A DNA stretch of 64,000 nucleotides. Origin: Glebionis coronaria. Lineage: Eukaryota; Streptophyta; Magnoliopsida; Asterales; Asteraceae. Both the position numbers and the translations under genes were made by a program. The stretch is from NCBI GenBank assembly GCA_025667525.1, contig CM046879.1, positions 382,997,039 to 383,061,038 on the forward strand, in the 5' to 3' direction. Shown here piece after piece: positions 45,845 through 56,850 of this stretch. Each line of letters begins with the position of its first letter. Position 1 is the first letter of the stretch. Under the pieces are notes generated by a model. It was not told the DNA's origin. It saw only the letters and a list, made by a program, of their open reading frames with translations, and did no database searches.

Positions 45845-46429
45845 ACTCCCCATTTTGAAAACTTGTGCATCATCCCCGACTCTTAAGATTAACTCACCTT
45901 CGACCACATCCACTAAAGCTCGTCCGGTTCTCAAGAATGGCCGACCAAGTATTAAAGGAATACGAGGGTCCATTTCATAATCAACTACGACAAAATCGAC
46001 CGGGAAAGTAAATGTGCCAACTTTGATGAACACGTCTTCGGCAATACCAACGGGGTAAGCGAGAGTGCGATTTGCAAGTTCGAGAGTCATCTTTGTTGGA
46101 GTAAGGTCGGGTAATAATAGTGTTTTCCAAACACTCAAAGGCATCAAATTAATACTGGCCCCGAGATCAGCAAGGGCAGTAAATTCTTCAGTTTTGTTGA
46201 ACACGCACGGCAACACAAAACGACCGGGATCTCCAAGCTTTTTCGGAAGTTCTTTAAGAATAACTGTAGAGCAGTTTTCATTTAAGCGTGTGTTGGCGAG
46301 TTCAAGCAACTTCTCTTTCTTGTTAAGCAATTCCTTAAATGCTTTGACAAATTTGGGCATGTGGACAAGTGCCTCAAGAAAGCTAATGTTGAAGTTCATT
46401 TGAGAGATCATCTTCACATAGCGCGACAC
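45845..46429 (-). pseudogene. Element F protease
   Basis: Aspartic protease with preceding region VKMISQMNFNISFLEALVH, NENCSTVILKELPKKLGDPG and active site ALADLGASINLMPLSVW, then ANRTLAYPVGIAEDVF, DFVVVDYEMDPRIPLILG and GRPFLRTGRALVDVVEGEL. The frame ends at the G insertion (VFKMG). Its gag-side neighbour is in another frame (break near 46430). All protease landmarks are present. It would process Gag, and its continuation across G is the acidic FDPG protein rather than RT. Confidence 0.92.
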
Positions 46430-48153
46430 TTCAGATCATCCTTGGTTAGCCTTTTGGTCTTGCCTAAACGAGAAGGATAAGGGATATTGGGTTTGGGTGG
46501 TGAAGGTGCAGTTGAAGCAGGTAAAGGTTGAGATGTTGAAGGGTCCTTCCTAGGTACATCGTCATGACGAGGCGGAGACGGTGATGGTGCACTACTACTA
46601 GGTGTAGGAGGAGTAGGGATAAATGGTGGTGGAGGAGGTGTAGATGATGGGGGCGGGATCGGTGGATCGACAATGGTAATTCCACTACGAGTAGTAATAG
46701 CACTCACATTTGCTCGCGGATTGGTGACGGTGTTTGAAGGTAGAGAACTCGAAGAAGAAGGTTGAGCGGCGGGCAAGAAACTAGCAAGCATATTCTTCAA
46801 ATCATTTGTTTGATTGCTGAAGGAGGATTGAATATTATCTCGAAGCTCGGATCTTATCTCATTTCCTTGCTTGGTAATATCTCCTTTAAGATTGATAATT
46901 TGGCTCTGCAGATTCTTGATTTGCTCACCTTGGGTTCTCATGATGGCTTCAACATCGGGATTAATGGGTGGGTTTTGTTGAGCGGGTGGGTGATAAGGAT
47001 TAGAAGCTCTTGGTAGGATTTGGTTGCTTCTATTGTAGTTGTTGGCGGGGTTTTGGTTTTGAGGAGAAAAACCGGGTGAAAGGTAATTGTTGGACCGGTA
47101 ACTCAGCAAATTTCTATCCCCTTGTGGTCGAGCTTGGTAATTTTCCGGTGAATAATTACCATAAGCTGCATACACATTTTCCGAATTTCCTTGTGTCGAA
47201 GGACAATCGGTGTATGAGTGAGGACCGCCGCATGTTTCACAAGGATTGGCAACCGCTTTCACTTGTTGTTGTTGTTGGTTTGAAGCGAGAAGCGTGATAC
47301 TTTTGCTCATTTCAGTCATCATGCGGGTGAGTTCGGTCATATCAGGGTTTGCTGAAGTGGAAGAAACATTGACTCTCGGGTTGTTCCTTGAAGAAGCGGA
47401 GGAATCCCAGTTTTTATGATGAGTAGTCATGTTCTCAATAAGCTCTCTACACTCCTCGGGTCTCCTTTTCATAAATGTGCCACCGGCGGCTGCGTTAATC
47501 GTATCACGATCACGAAAAGTCAAACCGTTGTAGAAAGTATCAATTAAGGTCACAGGGAGCATGTTGTGGTTTGGACAACGCCAATCAAGACATTATATCT
47601 TTCCCAAGCATCAAAAAGAGATTCATCGGGTTCTTGCATGAAACTGCTGATTTGATTGCGAAGGCTTGTGACCATGGATGGTGGAAAGTAGCGCGACAAA
47701 AAGCGTTGAGTCATGTCATCCCAAGTGTGAATAGAATTCTTCAGGAGACGATCAAACCATTTCTCGGCATGATGTGATAGAGTATGTGGGAAGAGTTGTA
47801 GGCGAAGAACATCCATTGTGGCACCAGGCAACTTCATGCTTTGGGTGATTGTAATGAACTTGTCGAGGTGTTTGTTGGTCAACAGGCAATCCACGGAATG
47901 GGTTAGTTTGCACTTGCTGAATCATGTGGTGCTTCAATGAAAACTCCAGAGCGTTGATTTGCATCGGCGCAATCGGTCCTCCTCGTCCAAACATGGTAGG
48001 TTGACAAAGCTCCTCCATTGTCCGAAGATCGGGTTGTGGAAGAACATTGTTGTTATTGTTGAGGTGCGGTGGATTATTGTTGTTGTTAACACCTGACATA
48101 CTTAAATCTTCTTGAGTCTCGGGCTCTTGATAATTAGAAGATCTAGTACGCAT
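46414..48153 (-). pseudogene. Element F gag, frameshifted
   Basis: Starts MRTRSSNYQEPETQEDLSM at 48153 (an upstream Met at 48210 lies in the leader). Three frame pieces: 48153 to about 47875, then LDKFITITQSMKLPGATMDV ... LFDAWERYNVL to about 47570, then IDTFYNGLTFRDRDTINAAAG to 46414. A CCHC knuckle is intact (CETCGGPHSYTDC), unlike A and B. Pro-rich and Gln/Asn-rich tails follow, ending NIPYPSRLGKTKRLTKDDLK. It is a different gag family from A and B but has the same domain order. It would form the particle if the frameshifts were absent. Confidence 0.9.
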
Positions 48154-48381
48154 ACACCTGAAAATGCAGAAGAAAAAGAAACCAAACACAAAGACAATAT
48201 ATATACACAATAAAGATAAAATCTTTTTGGATTTTTGAAATTTTTAATTTTTATGTATTTTTATCAATTTTTAATTTTTATGATTTTTTTAATTTTTTAT
48301 GCAAGAAAAATAACGCTCACAAGTGAACGGATCCCAAAAAGCAACGCGTCTTTCACAGAAAACCGTTAATCTTTACAAAAA
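48154..48381 (-). other. Element F leader with conserved hairpin
   Basis: No coding sequence. The PBS-proximal hairpin CGCTCAC / GTGAACG (48314-48329 on plus, one G-U pair) is followed in sense by GTTATTTTTCTTGC, as in A and B. Confidence 0.7.
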
Positions 48382-48399
48382 GAGCCGGCAGCGGCGCCA
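48382..48399 (-). other. Element F primer binding site
   Basis: In sense it reads TGGCGCCGCTGCCGGCTC, two bases from the LTR end TATCA. Confidence 0.9.
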
Positions 48400-48401
48400 T
48401 T

Positions 48402-50275
48402 TGATACCTAGGTTTTTTGCCTAATTAAAAAGATTCGTTGATGTGTGTCTAATCGAATTGATCTAGGTTCTATGTGCGAATCAGTCGTTCTTGGTGGAAC
48501 AAAAGTTGTGTCGTTGTAGTATTTAAAGTAAAAGTGCAAAACAATTAAAGTAAATGACTTTAAAATAAAATCTTAATCTAATTTAAAGTAAATGGTGCAA
48601 GTATTTAAAAGCGTGACTAAAATTAAAGGGTACTAAAAGTAAATAACGCAAACTTAAATCTAACTAAGGCAAACTTAAAACGCAACTAAAACTAAATCGC
48701 AAACTACGGGAAAGCTAAAATAAATCTAAGGCAATAAACTTAAAGTACGAGTAAGGAAAAAGGCGGGAAAATTAAAGCTCGAAATTAAGAAAATTAAAGA
48801 CTAAAATGAAAGAAACTGAAAATTACCCCTATCCGGAATAAACCCTATCCGGAATATTAAGCTTACTCGGAATATGTCACCTATTCGGAATAATACCCTC
48901 AATTCGGAACAATGCAGCCTATTCGGAATGTCTGCCCTATGCGGAATATGATGCCTACTCGGAATATCCTGTCTATTCGGAAAAAAGTCCCCTATGCGGA
49001 ATACAGTCACCTATCCGGATAAAGTTCCCTATGCGGAATACCAGTCTATTCAGAATAAATACCCTAAGCGGAATAACTTCCCTTACTCGGAATAATAAGC
49101 CTATCCGGAATAAAGGGCCTGTTCGGAATAATCGTGACTATCCGAAATAAAGTGCCTACTCAGAATATTTGGCCTATTCGGAATATCCTCCTATCCGGAA
49201 TATTAACTCTATCCGGAATGACTACACTATTCGGAATAAGTCCTTCTATTCGGAATATTCAATATTCCGAATAGTCCACCTTTTGCTTCTTTACTCGGAA
49301 TATTTATGGGCTTGTTTTCCTGGGGATTACAGTAACAATAACCGAAGAACAAGGGATACAAGATATACTCGAATCTAATCCAAACAAAGCTAAATCAAAC
49401 ACAAGATTAAATCAAACAAACAACTTAAAATCTATTAATGATAAACAATCAATCTAAAATAATCAAACTCACAAAACTAATCGAAATAATCAAAACCACT
49501 TGATCAAAATAAGAAAAATAAGAACATGAACATGAACATAAACAATAAGAATAAAAGATTAAGAAAGGTAGAATGAGATTAACAAGATAAAGATAACGAT
49601 TAACAAGATTTAAAAGAAAAAAAAAACTTAGTTGAAATTAAATGGTAATTAAGGTGCAAGACAGGAATTTAAATTTGACAAGTATTTAAATGGCAAGGTA
49701 ATTAAAAGTGGAAGAACTAATTGTCACGATTAGCCAACAAAACGAAAAGTGATTAAGACTAATCTATATATAGGGGAGGATTAGGAAGCTTCCTCCCCTC
49801 CTTCATTTCTTCTTAATTGCGTCATTAGGTCCTTAAGCCTTTAATCTTCATTAATTGCACCATTAGTCCTTTATTCTTCTAATCTTCTTTAAACTTGGAC
49901 TCTAATGACTTGTGGCTCGGAATTTCTTTTGAACTCGTCTTTTAATTCTTCAATAAAATAGACTTGAGTTCCTCGGCTTTTAGTAAAGTTCCCTCTTTTG
50001 ACTTTTTCTTCGATAAATCTTCAGAATTGGCCTTGGACTTCCGTTCTTTTTGCACTCTTTACTTCTTGACTTCGTCTTTTCATCTTTTTCTTCAATAAAA
50101 GCCCATAAATGCCCGTAAATTTCCGTGTTTTCTCCACTTCTCACCTTTTCGTCCTAAATCACAACAAAAACACAAACCACGCATAATTCCGACATAAAAG
50201 ACATAAAATACACGTTTTGGCTTGGTTATAATTGTAATTAAGTGGTAAAAAGGATGGGTGTTTACATACCTATCA
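48402..50275 (-). repeat. Element F 5' LTR (1874 bp)
   Basis: Same length as 29646-31519. A modest number of single-base differences was noted by eye. TATATATA lies at about 49765-49772. The motif array is at 48826-49310. Followed by the TSD GGGCT (50276-50280). Confidence 0.94.
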
Positions 50276-52217
50276 GGGCTTCTACTTTCTTCTTCTCTTG
50301 ACTACTAGATGGGGGCAAGATCCTATCATTCTTCTTGTTTCTTTTAAGCTTAGATCTTTGAGCCTTAGTAGTGGTGATTACTCCTGTAGAAGGCAACACG
50401 GGAATATTAGAAGCTGGTTTTGATTCCGCCTTATCTTTAGTGACCAAAGTTTGAGATGGTTTAGTCCTTAGGCCCTTATTAAATGGTGTGACGGCTATAA
50501 GGTTCCTTTTGATTGCACTAGAGGATGATGCTGAGACAGTGGCTGCATTATCCATAACATTCTTACCTTTTAAAGTACGAAGTGTTTCCTTTAACTCAGC
50601 CAAGACCAGATTTTTATCACAAATTTGTTCCCTCAAATCAGATATCTCCACCGATTTTTGATTCAATTGTTCAATCAAGGATTGATTTTGTGCAGTGGTA
50701 TTAGCACATGTGGGCTTTACTGAATCGAAGAGTCGTGTATCTTTCTGTTTTAACTTATCAACTTTGGACAAAATCTTGGAAACTCGATTATCTAGATCAA
50801 GTTTAAAATTCTCAACGACCTCAAGTACGTTCACACAGTTAAGCTCCTTAGATTTCTCTATTTCTATCAGCAAAAATTTAGCAACTTTGTCACTTGGCTG
50901 ACGCTGTTTTGATTGTAAATTCAATCGAAAATTCTTTTCAAAGTTTGCATCATCGATATTAACACCTTTGAATGACGTTTCAAAGATTTCTTGAATAAAT
51001 TGTTTCTTGCATTCAAGCGAAATATAATGTGTTTGAAGCTCATCAAAACGTTTTGAAAGCGAAGAATATGAATCTTGAAGCTTTAAAAAATCAACGTCAG
51101 ATTCGTGACAAGTACTATCTACCACATTATCCATAGATTCAATATTATGCACAATAGAATCATTATCAACACTTTTATTCACACAGACTGAAACTATATC
51201 ATGAGACATCACTTGCTTCAGAAGCTGATCATTTTGGCGTGAAACCCGTTCTATTTCAAGTAAACTGTTTTCATAAGCATCATCCATTTCATTGAAAACA
51301 TGTCTAACTTCTTCTATTTCCAAAAGCAAATCTTGATCAAGATTACTAAGACAAGCTTTAACATTCTTTACAAACGGAACAATTTCGTCTCGAAACGCAG
51401 CTCTAGTGTGCTCAAAATTCCATTCACCTTCCGTTATGGCCGAAACCGTCGTACGTTCCAAAATGACCTTGCCAAAATCGGCTAAGTTTTGGTGTACCGC
51501 ATTTATGTTAACGGACGCCTTACTTACCGATGAAATTAACTTCGTTAAATCTGTTTTGACAAGTGTAGGAGACGTACTAGGAGAGTGTTCATTTGACAAA
51601 CTTTGGGGCACAAGAACTGTCAATTCAGCTAATTCCTTTTGTAAGCGAATGCGGGTCTTTTTAGAAATTTGATCTTTATTATGCTTATCATAATCAATCG
51701 TATGGAATTTTGAAAACATTTTAGAATGAGTTTCTTCCGTAAGTGACTTTGTCTCCTCAGAACTACGAACATAAGGTGCTTCTTTCGATTTGCCAATTAT
51801 GGTCATATCATAAAGACCGGGAATATATTCCTAAGCTTGTTTTGCATAACCGGGATTAGGTGGTAAGTTTTGAAGACGCTTAAGTTCGAGTTCTTTAAAT
51901 GATTTAGTTAAAAGATGAACTTTTTCTGTGGAAGCCTATTGTTTTAAAAGCTGTTGTTCCTTGAATTTAAGAAGTTTGGTAGCATTACTTTCCGATTCAA
52001 CCTTTTTAGACTTGAGAGTTTCGAAATCCATTTTAAGTTTCTGAAAATCCTTGACAACCGACTCTTTTGCTTTTAATTCATTGGAAAGATTAGCTTTTAA
52101 TGATTCTATTTCTTTCAAGTGTTCAATCTTTTCAAAACGAAATTGGTGAAATTTAGAACATGTTATTTTCTCTGCTTGAGGGACCATTTCAAAAGTTTTG
52201 ACCTTTTCTTTATGCAA
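50276..52217 (-). pseudogene. Element E coiled-coil polyprotein region between zinc knuckle and protease
   Basis: About 640 codons in one frame with two internal stops (near 51936 and 51806). Lys/Glu/Leu/Ser-rich heptad-like sequence (for example FEKIEHLKEIESLKANLSNE, LKLQDSYSSLSKRFDELQTH, LNQKSVEISDLREQICDKN) predicts long coiled coils. It ends in a basic tail (AQRSKLKRNKKNDRILPPSS) at the F insertion. This insert between CCHC and PR is absent from compact copia elements. The function is unknown. Oligomerisation or particle assembly is a guess. Confidence 0.8.
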
Positions 52218-52914
52218 CGCAAGCAGTTAGGGTGGAATTGGTATCTACGGATTGTCTGAGGGCCATATGTATTTGATCAATAATATGTTTAGGTAGCATG
52301 ACCAAATCATGTTGAGCATAAGATTCCATACCCGTCGTAGCATTTGGTTGAGGTTCACTCAAATGTGTAGGATTGGGTACCACATCATTTGAGTTACTAG
52401 TTCCCGAATGTTGTTCGAGGTTGTCATTTTCATGCCCAACTTGATGTGGGTTACCATCATTACCAAGATTGGTTGTGGTGGGTACCTCATTGACGACATC
52501 AGAACCGTAGTGAGAGAGATTAGCAACGAGAGCAGCTTGGGCAGAGTGAATGTCATCACAATCCGAATCATATGCGTCAAGATCATCTGCTTGATAAGCG
52601 GCATTAGAAGCGGAAACGACTGCAATGCCTTCAGTATCTGCTGCCCCTGGGTCTGTAAGAAATGCTAACTCCTCTGAATCCAAAATCTTTCCCTTAGACT
52701 GAGCATCGACCAAATACATTTTCTCACGAAACCACGCTTCATCCCTTCTCCTTTTCGGCTGAGTGCATTGCCTAGCCATATGACCTTGTCCTTGGCAATT
52801 GTAGCAAGTCACAACCTTTTGAGGACCAATAGGGCTGCCATTTCCATTAGCTTGAGAATTCATAGCTTGAGCATTCACAGTCCTTGTAGGAGGTCCATAT
52901 GAATTTTGCCTTCC
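52210..52914 (-). pseudogene. Element E gag C-terminal part with CCHC zinc knuckle
   Basis: It follows an in-frame stop near 52915. CYNCQGQGHMARQC is a canonical CX2CX4HX4C knuckle that would bind genomic RNA. It is followed by KRRRDEAWFREKMYLVDAQ and an acidic stretch with YDSDCDDIHSAQAALVANLS, then QPNATTGMESYAQHDLVML. The frame stops at 52210. The coiled-coil region continues one base out of phase. Confidence 0.9.
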
Positions 52915-54099
52915 CTAAATAGGTTGCACTGTTACTTGACCATCTTGAACAGTAGCTTGTTGTCGAGGATTTGAAGAGGTGCGGAGCTGATTGTTTGTTG
53001 GTGGAAATCCTCTAGTTGCAACAAGTTTTGACAAGTAGGCAGTGAGATGGTTTAGTACATCAGCTGGCGTATCATTTGGAGTAAAGATCGGTGCTTGGAT
53101 TGGTGGAAGTTCATTAGAGTAGAAAGCTTGTGCTGGTTGTGCTTCTATTGGAAAATATCCTTGCTGAGGAGTATAGCCCATTGGAGAAGTGTTGGCTTGT
53201 GATGGTGATGTCTGATATGGTGGTTGTTGTGGAAAAGATTGTTGATGAACACTTTGTTGATATGCTTGCTGTGGCATCATTGGTGGTTGATAAGATGATT
53301 GTTGTGGTTGCTGATAGGTGTGTGGTGGTGGCTGCTACAAGTATGATGGTTGTTGATAAGTATAAGCCATGTTTTGTTGAGAAGCATACATGGCAAGTGG
53401 ATCATGAACTTGAGATGTAGACAACCGAGCCTCGATCACATGGAATTCGTGTTGTTGAAGAAAAGCTTGAAGTTGATCCACGTTGGTGTTATGCAAGTCC
53501 TTAGCCAATTTAACATCCGTCATGTATTTTTTCCATTCTGAAGGAAGAGTGTTCAAATACTTGGTGTTCAATTGAAAGGTAGGAATTTCCATGCCATAGA
53601 TATTGAGCTCATTCAACAATAGGGTAAATCTCAGATAGTAATCATTGATAGTCTCCCCTGGCACATAGGCAAACTTATCAAAAGTATCATAAAGCTTACA
53701 CTCTCGTTCTTGTTTAGTTAACGAAGTACCTTGCATTAGAACACGAATTTTATCCCATAACTCTTTGGCAACTTTATGCTTGCTGACCAGTTTGTAGACA
53801 TCTGGAGGAAGGGCTTGGAGAATGATATTTGTAGCTTGTTTATCACACTTGTCTTGTATCTTAGCATCTCCAGTTAATTCACCCGTTGTGCGAGGACGAG
53901 TAACAGCACCTTCCGTCACAGTACCATATACCAATGGTCCATTAAGCACCGATGCCCAAATAAGATGTCCATTTTCCTTGTTCAACATATAAAGTTCCAT
54001 TTGGGAAGCCCATTCCTCATACATAGTCTTCACCAACATTGGTGGACGATTATCCGTACCCGAGAGGATGGACTTATCCGTTAGAGATGTGTACTCCAT
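52915..54099 (-). pseudogene. Element E gag, copia type (UBN2-like)
   Basis: Start MEYTSLTDKSILSGTDNRPPM at 54099. Copia gag core: YEEWASQMELYMLNKENG, CDKQATNIILQALPPDVYKL, KELWDKIRVLMQGTSLTKQE, LYDTFDKFAYVPGETINDYY, LNTLPSEWKKYMTDVKLAKD. The Gln/Pro/Tyr-rich tail is crossed by a single stop at about 53335 (SYL-stop-QPPPHT) and another at 52915, both in the same frame. Gag forms the particle. Apart from those stops it looks full length. Confidence 0.92.
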
Positions 54100-54943
54100 T
54101 TCAATAAGTTAAGATTTACAAAGTTGATCGGCCAATGAAAGAAAGTAAATTTATTTGTAGTTGTGAGTTAAAGCCGAGAAATAATGTTGAAATCCCCTAA
54201 ATTATGTCCTCGATAAACCAAAAAATCCAAGTCAAAATTTCACACGAGTTAAAAATTTTCAAAAACACGTTTTTGAAAAAAATGTTGGATCGCAACACCT
54301 GATCACAGTGGTGATCGTACTCAGATCGTACTCACTATGATCGTACTCAGATCGTAGTTGTGATCGCACTCACTATGATCGTACTCAGATCGTATTGGCG
54401 ATCGCACTCACTATGATCGTACTCTGATCGTACTTGGATCGCACTCGGTTGATCGTACCCAACGATCGTACTCAGATCGCACTTGTGATCGTACCCAACG
54501 ATCGTACTTGGATCGCACTCGTTTGATCGTACTCAACGATCGGACTCAGATCGCACTCGTGATCGTACTCAACGATCGCAATGTGTGATCGTACTCGTGA
54601 TCGCAACGAGTGATCGTATAATGTGATCATGCTATTGGATCGCAAGTAGAAACCCCAGGTTTATGCGATCACAATACACAGATCGTACTATGAATCCCAC
54701 TTTTCTCGGACAGTACAATAACACAACCAATTCGAGATTCTAAGCCAAAAAATGAATCAAACACCCAAAAGTTTTGTGTTTTTAACCCAAATAACAATAC
54801 CAAATCACTAAAACAAGTAACAAGATGAAGTATATCAAGATTAACTCATATAAACACAAAAAAAAAATTAGTTCGTGTGATATTGGATCAAAAATGGCGA
54901 GAGAATCAATAACACAAATACAAAAACCAAACAATCATCCCAT
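54100..54943 (-). other. Element E leader
   Basis: This 0.8-kb leader between PBS and gag is dominated by the GAGTACGATC array (54290-54690). The rest is A-rich with no gene. The segment after the array (AGTAGAAACCCC and GTTTATGC on the plus strand) is shared with H. Confidence 0.75.
54290..54690 (-). repeat. GAGTACGATC motif array in element E leader
   Basis: More than 20 copies of GATCGTACTC, GATCGCACTC and variants on the plus strand, alternating with short spacers such as CAACGATCG, so many units contain the palindrome CGATCG. H carries the same array at 60625-60950. Confidence 0.88.
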
Positions 54944-54957
54944 GGCTCTTGATACCA
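54944..54957 (-). other. Element E primer binding site
   Basis: In sense it reads TGGTATCAAGAGCC, the initiator tRNA-Met type PBS, two bases from the LTR end. Confidence 0.9.
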
Positions 54958-54959
54958 TT

Positions 54960-55281
54960 TGTAGGATATGTAAATCTTGCTTATGTTTTAGAGAGAGAAA
55001 GAGATAGAAAGATGGTAGATTTCACACAATTCTAGAGAGAGAAACTAATGAGAACTATGTGTAAAATATGAAAACCACTCACCCTCTCCATCTAAGGAGA
55101 GGGTTTATATACCTAAGCCCTTGTCATGGGCTTGGGCTTACATTTGGGCCGGCCTACACATGTTGTAGGCTAGGCTTGGGTTTGTTTGTTAAATAAAGAT
55201 AAGTAACTAAACTACGAGCTATTACATGGACTATTGTTGGAGTGATCGATCCTTCTTAATACGTAAAATGTATTTCCAACA
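54960..55281 (-). repeat. Element E 5' LTR (322 bp)
   Basis: Partner of 22389-22710. In sense TGTTGGAAATAC ... CATATCCTACA. TATATAAA lies at 55104-55111, directly followed in sense by the CCCTCTCC / GGAGAGGG inverted repeat. TSD CGCCC at 55282-55286. Confidence 0.95.
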
Positions 55282-55286
55282 CGCCC

Positions 55287-56850
55287 CTATCTTTTCCTTT
55301 CCACCACCATCGTGTACACCGATCATTCCGCGTTGAAGTACTTGTTGACTAAGCAAGATTCGAAGCCAAGACTTCTTCGTTTTGTTTTGCTCCTTCAAGA
55401 ATTTAAAATCGAAAATCGTGACAAGAAGGGAGCCGAATACCTAGCTGCGGATCATCTAAGTAGACTTGAGGATCCTTATCAAGGGGATCATCCGAATCAA
55501 GAGATCAATGACTCTTTTCCCCTTGAGGCCTTAATGTCTATCAATTCCAATCTTGATGACACCCCGTGGTTTGCGGACATTACAAATTACTTAGCGGGTG
55601 GTATTCTCATCGAAGGGTTAACATCCCAACAAAAGAAGAAGTTCTTTAAAGATGTTAAGACTTACTTTTGGGATGACCCTTATCTCTTCAAACAATGTGC
55701 TGATCTGATTATTCGTCGGTGTGTTGATGGACTCGCAGCTTTAGACATTCTCGAAGCTTGCCATAAAGGACCCACCGGTGGTCACTTTGGTCCCAACTAC
55801 ACCGCGAAGAAAGTGTATGACTCGGGATTCTATTGGCCCACCATTTATCGTGACGCTCACGAGATGGTTAAAAATTGTGATGCTTGCCAACGCCAAGGCA
55901 AGATCACACACAAAGATGAGATGCCTCAAAATTTCATACAAGAATGTGAAATCTTTGATGTATGGGGTATCGACTTTATGGGGCCATTTCCATCATCTAT
56001 AGGGAACAAGTACATCCTCGTAGCCGTTGAATACATATCTATATGGGTTGAAGCAAAGGCTCTCCCTACGAACGATGCGAGGGTGGTTGTGAACTTTCTG
56101 AAGCAACTTTTTGCTCGATTTGGTGTTCCTCGTGCTATAATCAATGACCGCGGGACTCATTTTTGCAATGATCAATTTGCTCGAGTCATGGCTAAGTACG
56201 GTGTCAATCACCGTCTTTCCACCGCTTATCATCCTCAAACAAATGGTCAAGCTGAGATATCTAACCGTGGATTGAAGCGAATTCTTGAGCGTACTGTGGG
56301 AGAGCATCGTACCTCGTGGGCCGATAAGTTAGATGATGCTTTGTGGGCTTTCCGTACCGCATATAAGACGCCGATTGGTTGAACCCCTTATCGTCTTGTG
56401 TACGGGAAGGCTTGCCACCTCCCTATTGAGTTGGAACATAAGGCATACTGGGCCTTGAAGTGGGCCAATTTCGACATCAACAAAGCCGGCGATCTTCGAA
56501 AGATTCAACTCAATGAGCTAAATGAACTAAGGAATCAAGCTTATGAGAACTCATTGATCTACAAAGAGAAGACCAAGATCATCCATGATGCTAGGATTAA
56601 GAACCGAGAGTTCCACGTTGGTGATCAAGTTTTACTCTTTAACTCTCGGTTGAAAATCTTCTCGGGCAAGCTGAAGAGTCGTTGGTCTGGTCCATTCACC
56701 GTCGCCAAAGTCTTCCCCTATGGCACCATTGAGCTTTCTCAGCCAAATGGGCCTAATTTTAAGGTGAATGGCCAGCGCGTGAAGTTGTACTTTGGTGAGG
56801 ACATCTCTCGTGAGATGATTCCATCCCTCACCATGTTTCCCTTAAATTAA
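55287..56850 (+). pseudogene. Element B RNase H second half and integrase
   Basis: Resumes after E with [20 protein letters not shown] (RNase H Asp), then [14 protein letters not shown]. Integrase: HHCC region ([13 protein letters not shown] ... CDACQRQGK), catalytic Asp in [12 protein letters not shown], Asp in [13 protein letters not shown], Glu in [16 protein letters not shown]. One TGA stop at 56380-56382 ([17 protein letters not shown]). The same frame continues through [18 protein letters not shown] and a C-terminal domain ([40 protein letters not shown]) to the natural stop at 56850. The DDE residues are all present. Confidence 0.93.

Larger units (their letters stand above)
29646..50275 (-). 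mobile_element. Element F: Athila-like element without RT, RNase H or integrase, split by G
   Basis: LTRs of equal length (1874 bp) at 29646-31519 and 48402-50275, PBS, gag, PR and an acidic protein ending in the paired FDPG module, then 3' UTR and PPT. The protease frame joins across G directly into the acidic region, so pol is truly absent and not merely displaced. About 9.2 kb without G. The LTRs start TGATAGG and end TATCA in sense and differ little by eye. Several frameshifts lie in gag. Confidence 0.93.
22389..55281 (-). mobile_element. Element E: Ty1/copia retrotransposon split by F
   Basis: Minus strand: 322-bp LTRs at 54960-55281 (5') and 22389-22710 (3'), initiator-Met PBS, long leader, gag with CCHC, coiled-coil region, PR, IN, RT, RNase H, a 2.8-kb 3' region and PPT. 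PR-IN-RT-RH order marks copia. Without F it is about 12 kb, more than twice a compact copia element. The extra length is in the leader, the segment between gag and PR, and the 3' region. I do not assign a lineage. It carries several stops and frameshifts. Confidence 0.92.

Noticed and set aside
54290..54690. GATCGTACTC repeats as possible CRISPR or origin iterons
   Set aside because: They lie between PBS and gag of a copia element and recur in the same place in H. Nothing prokaryotic is present.
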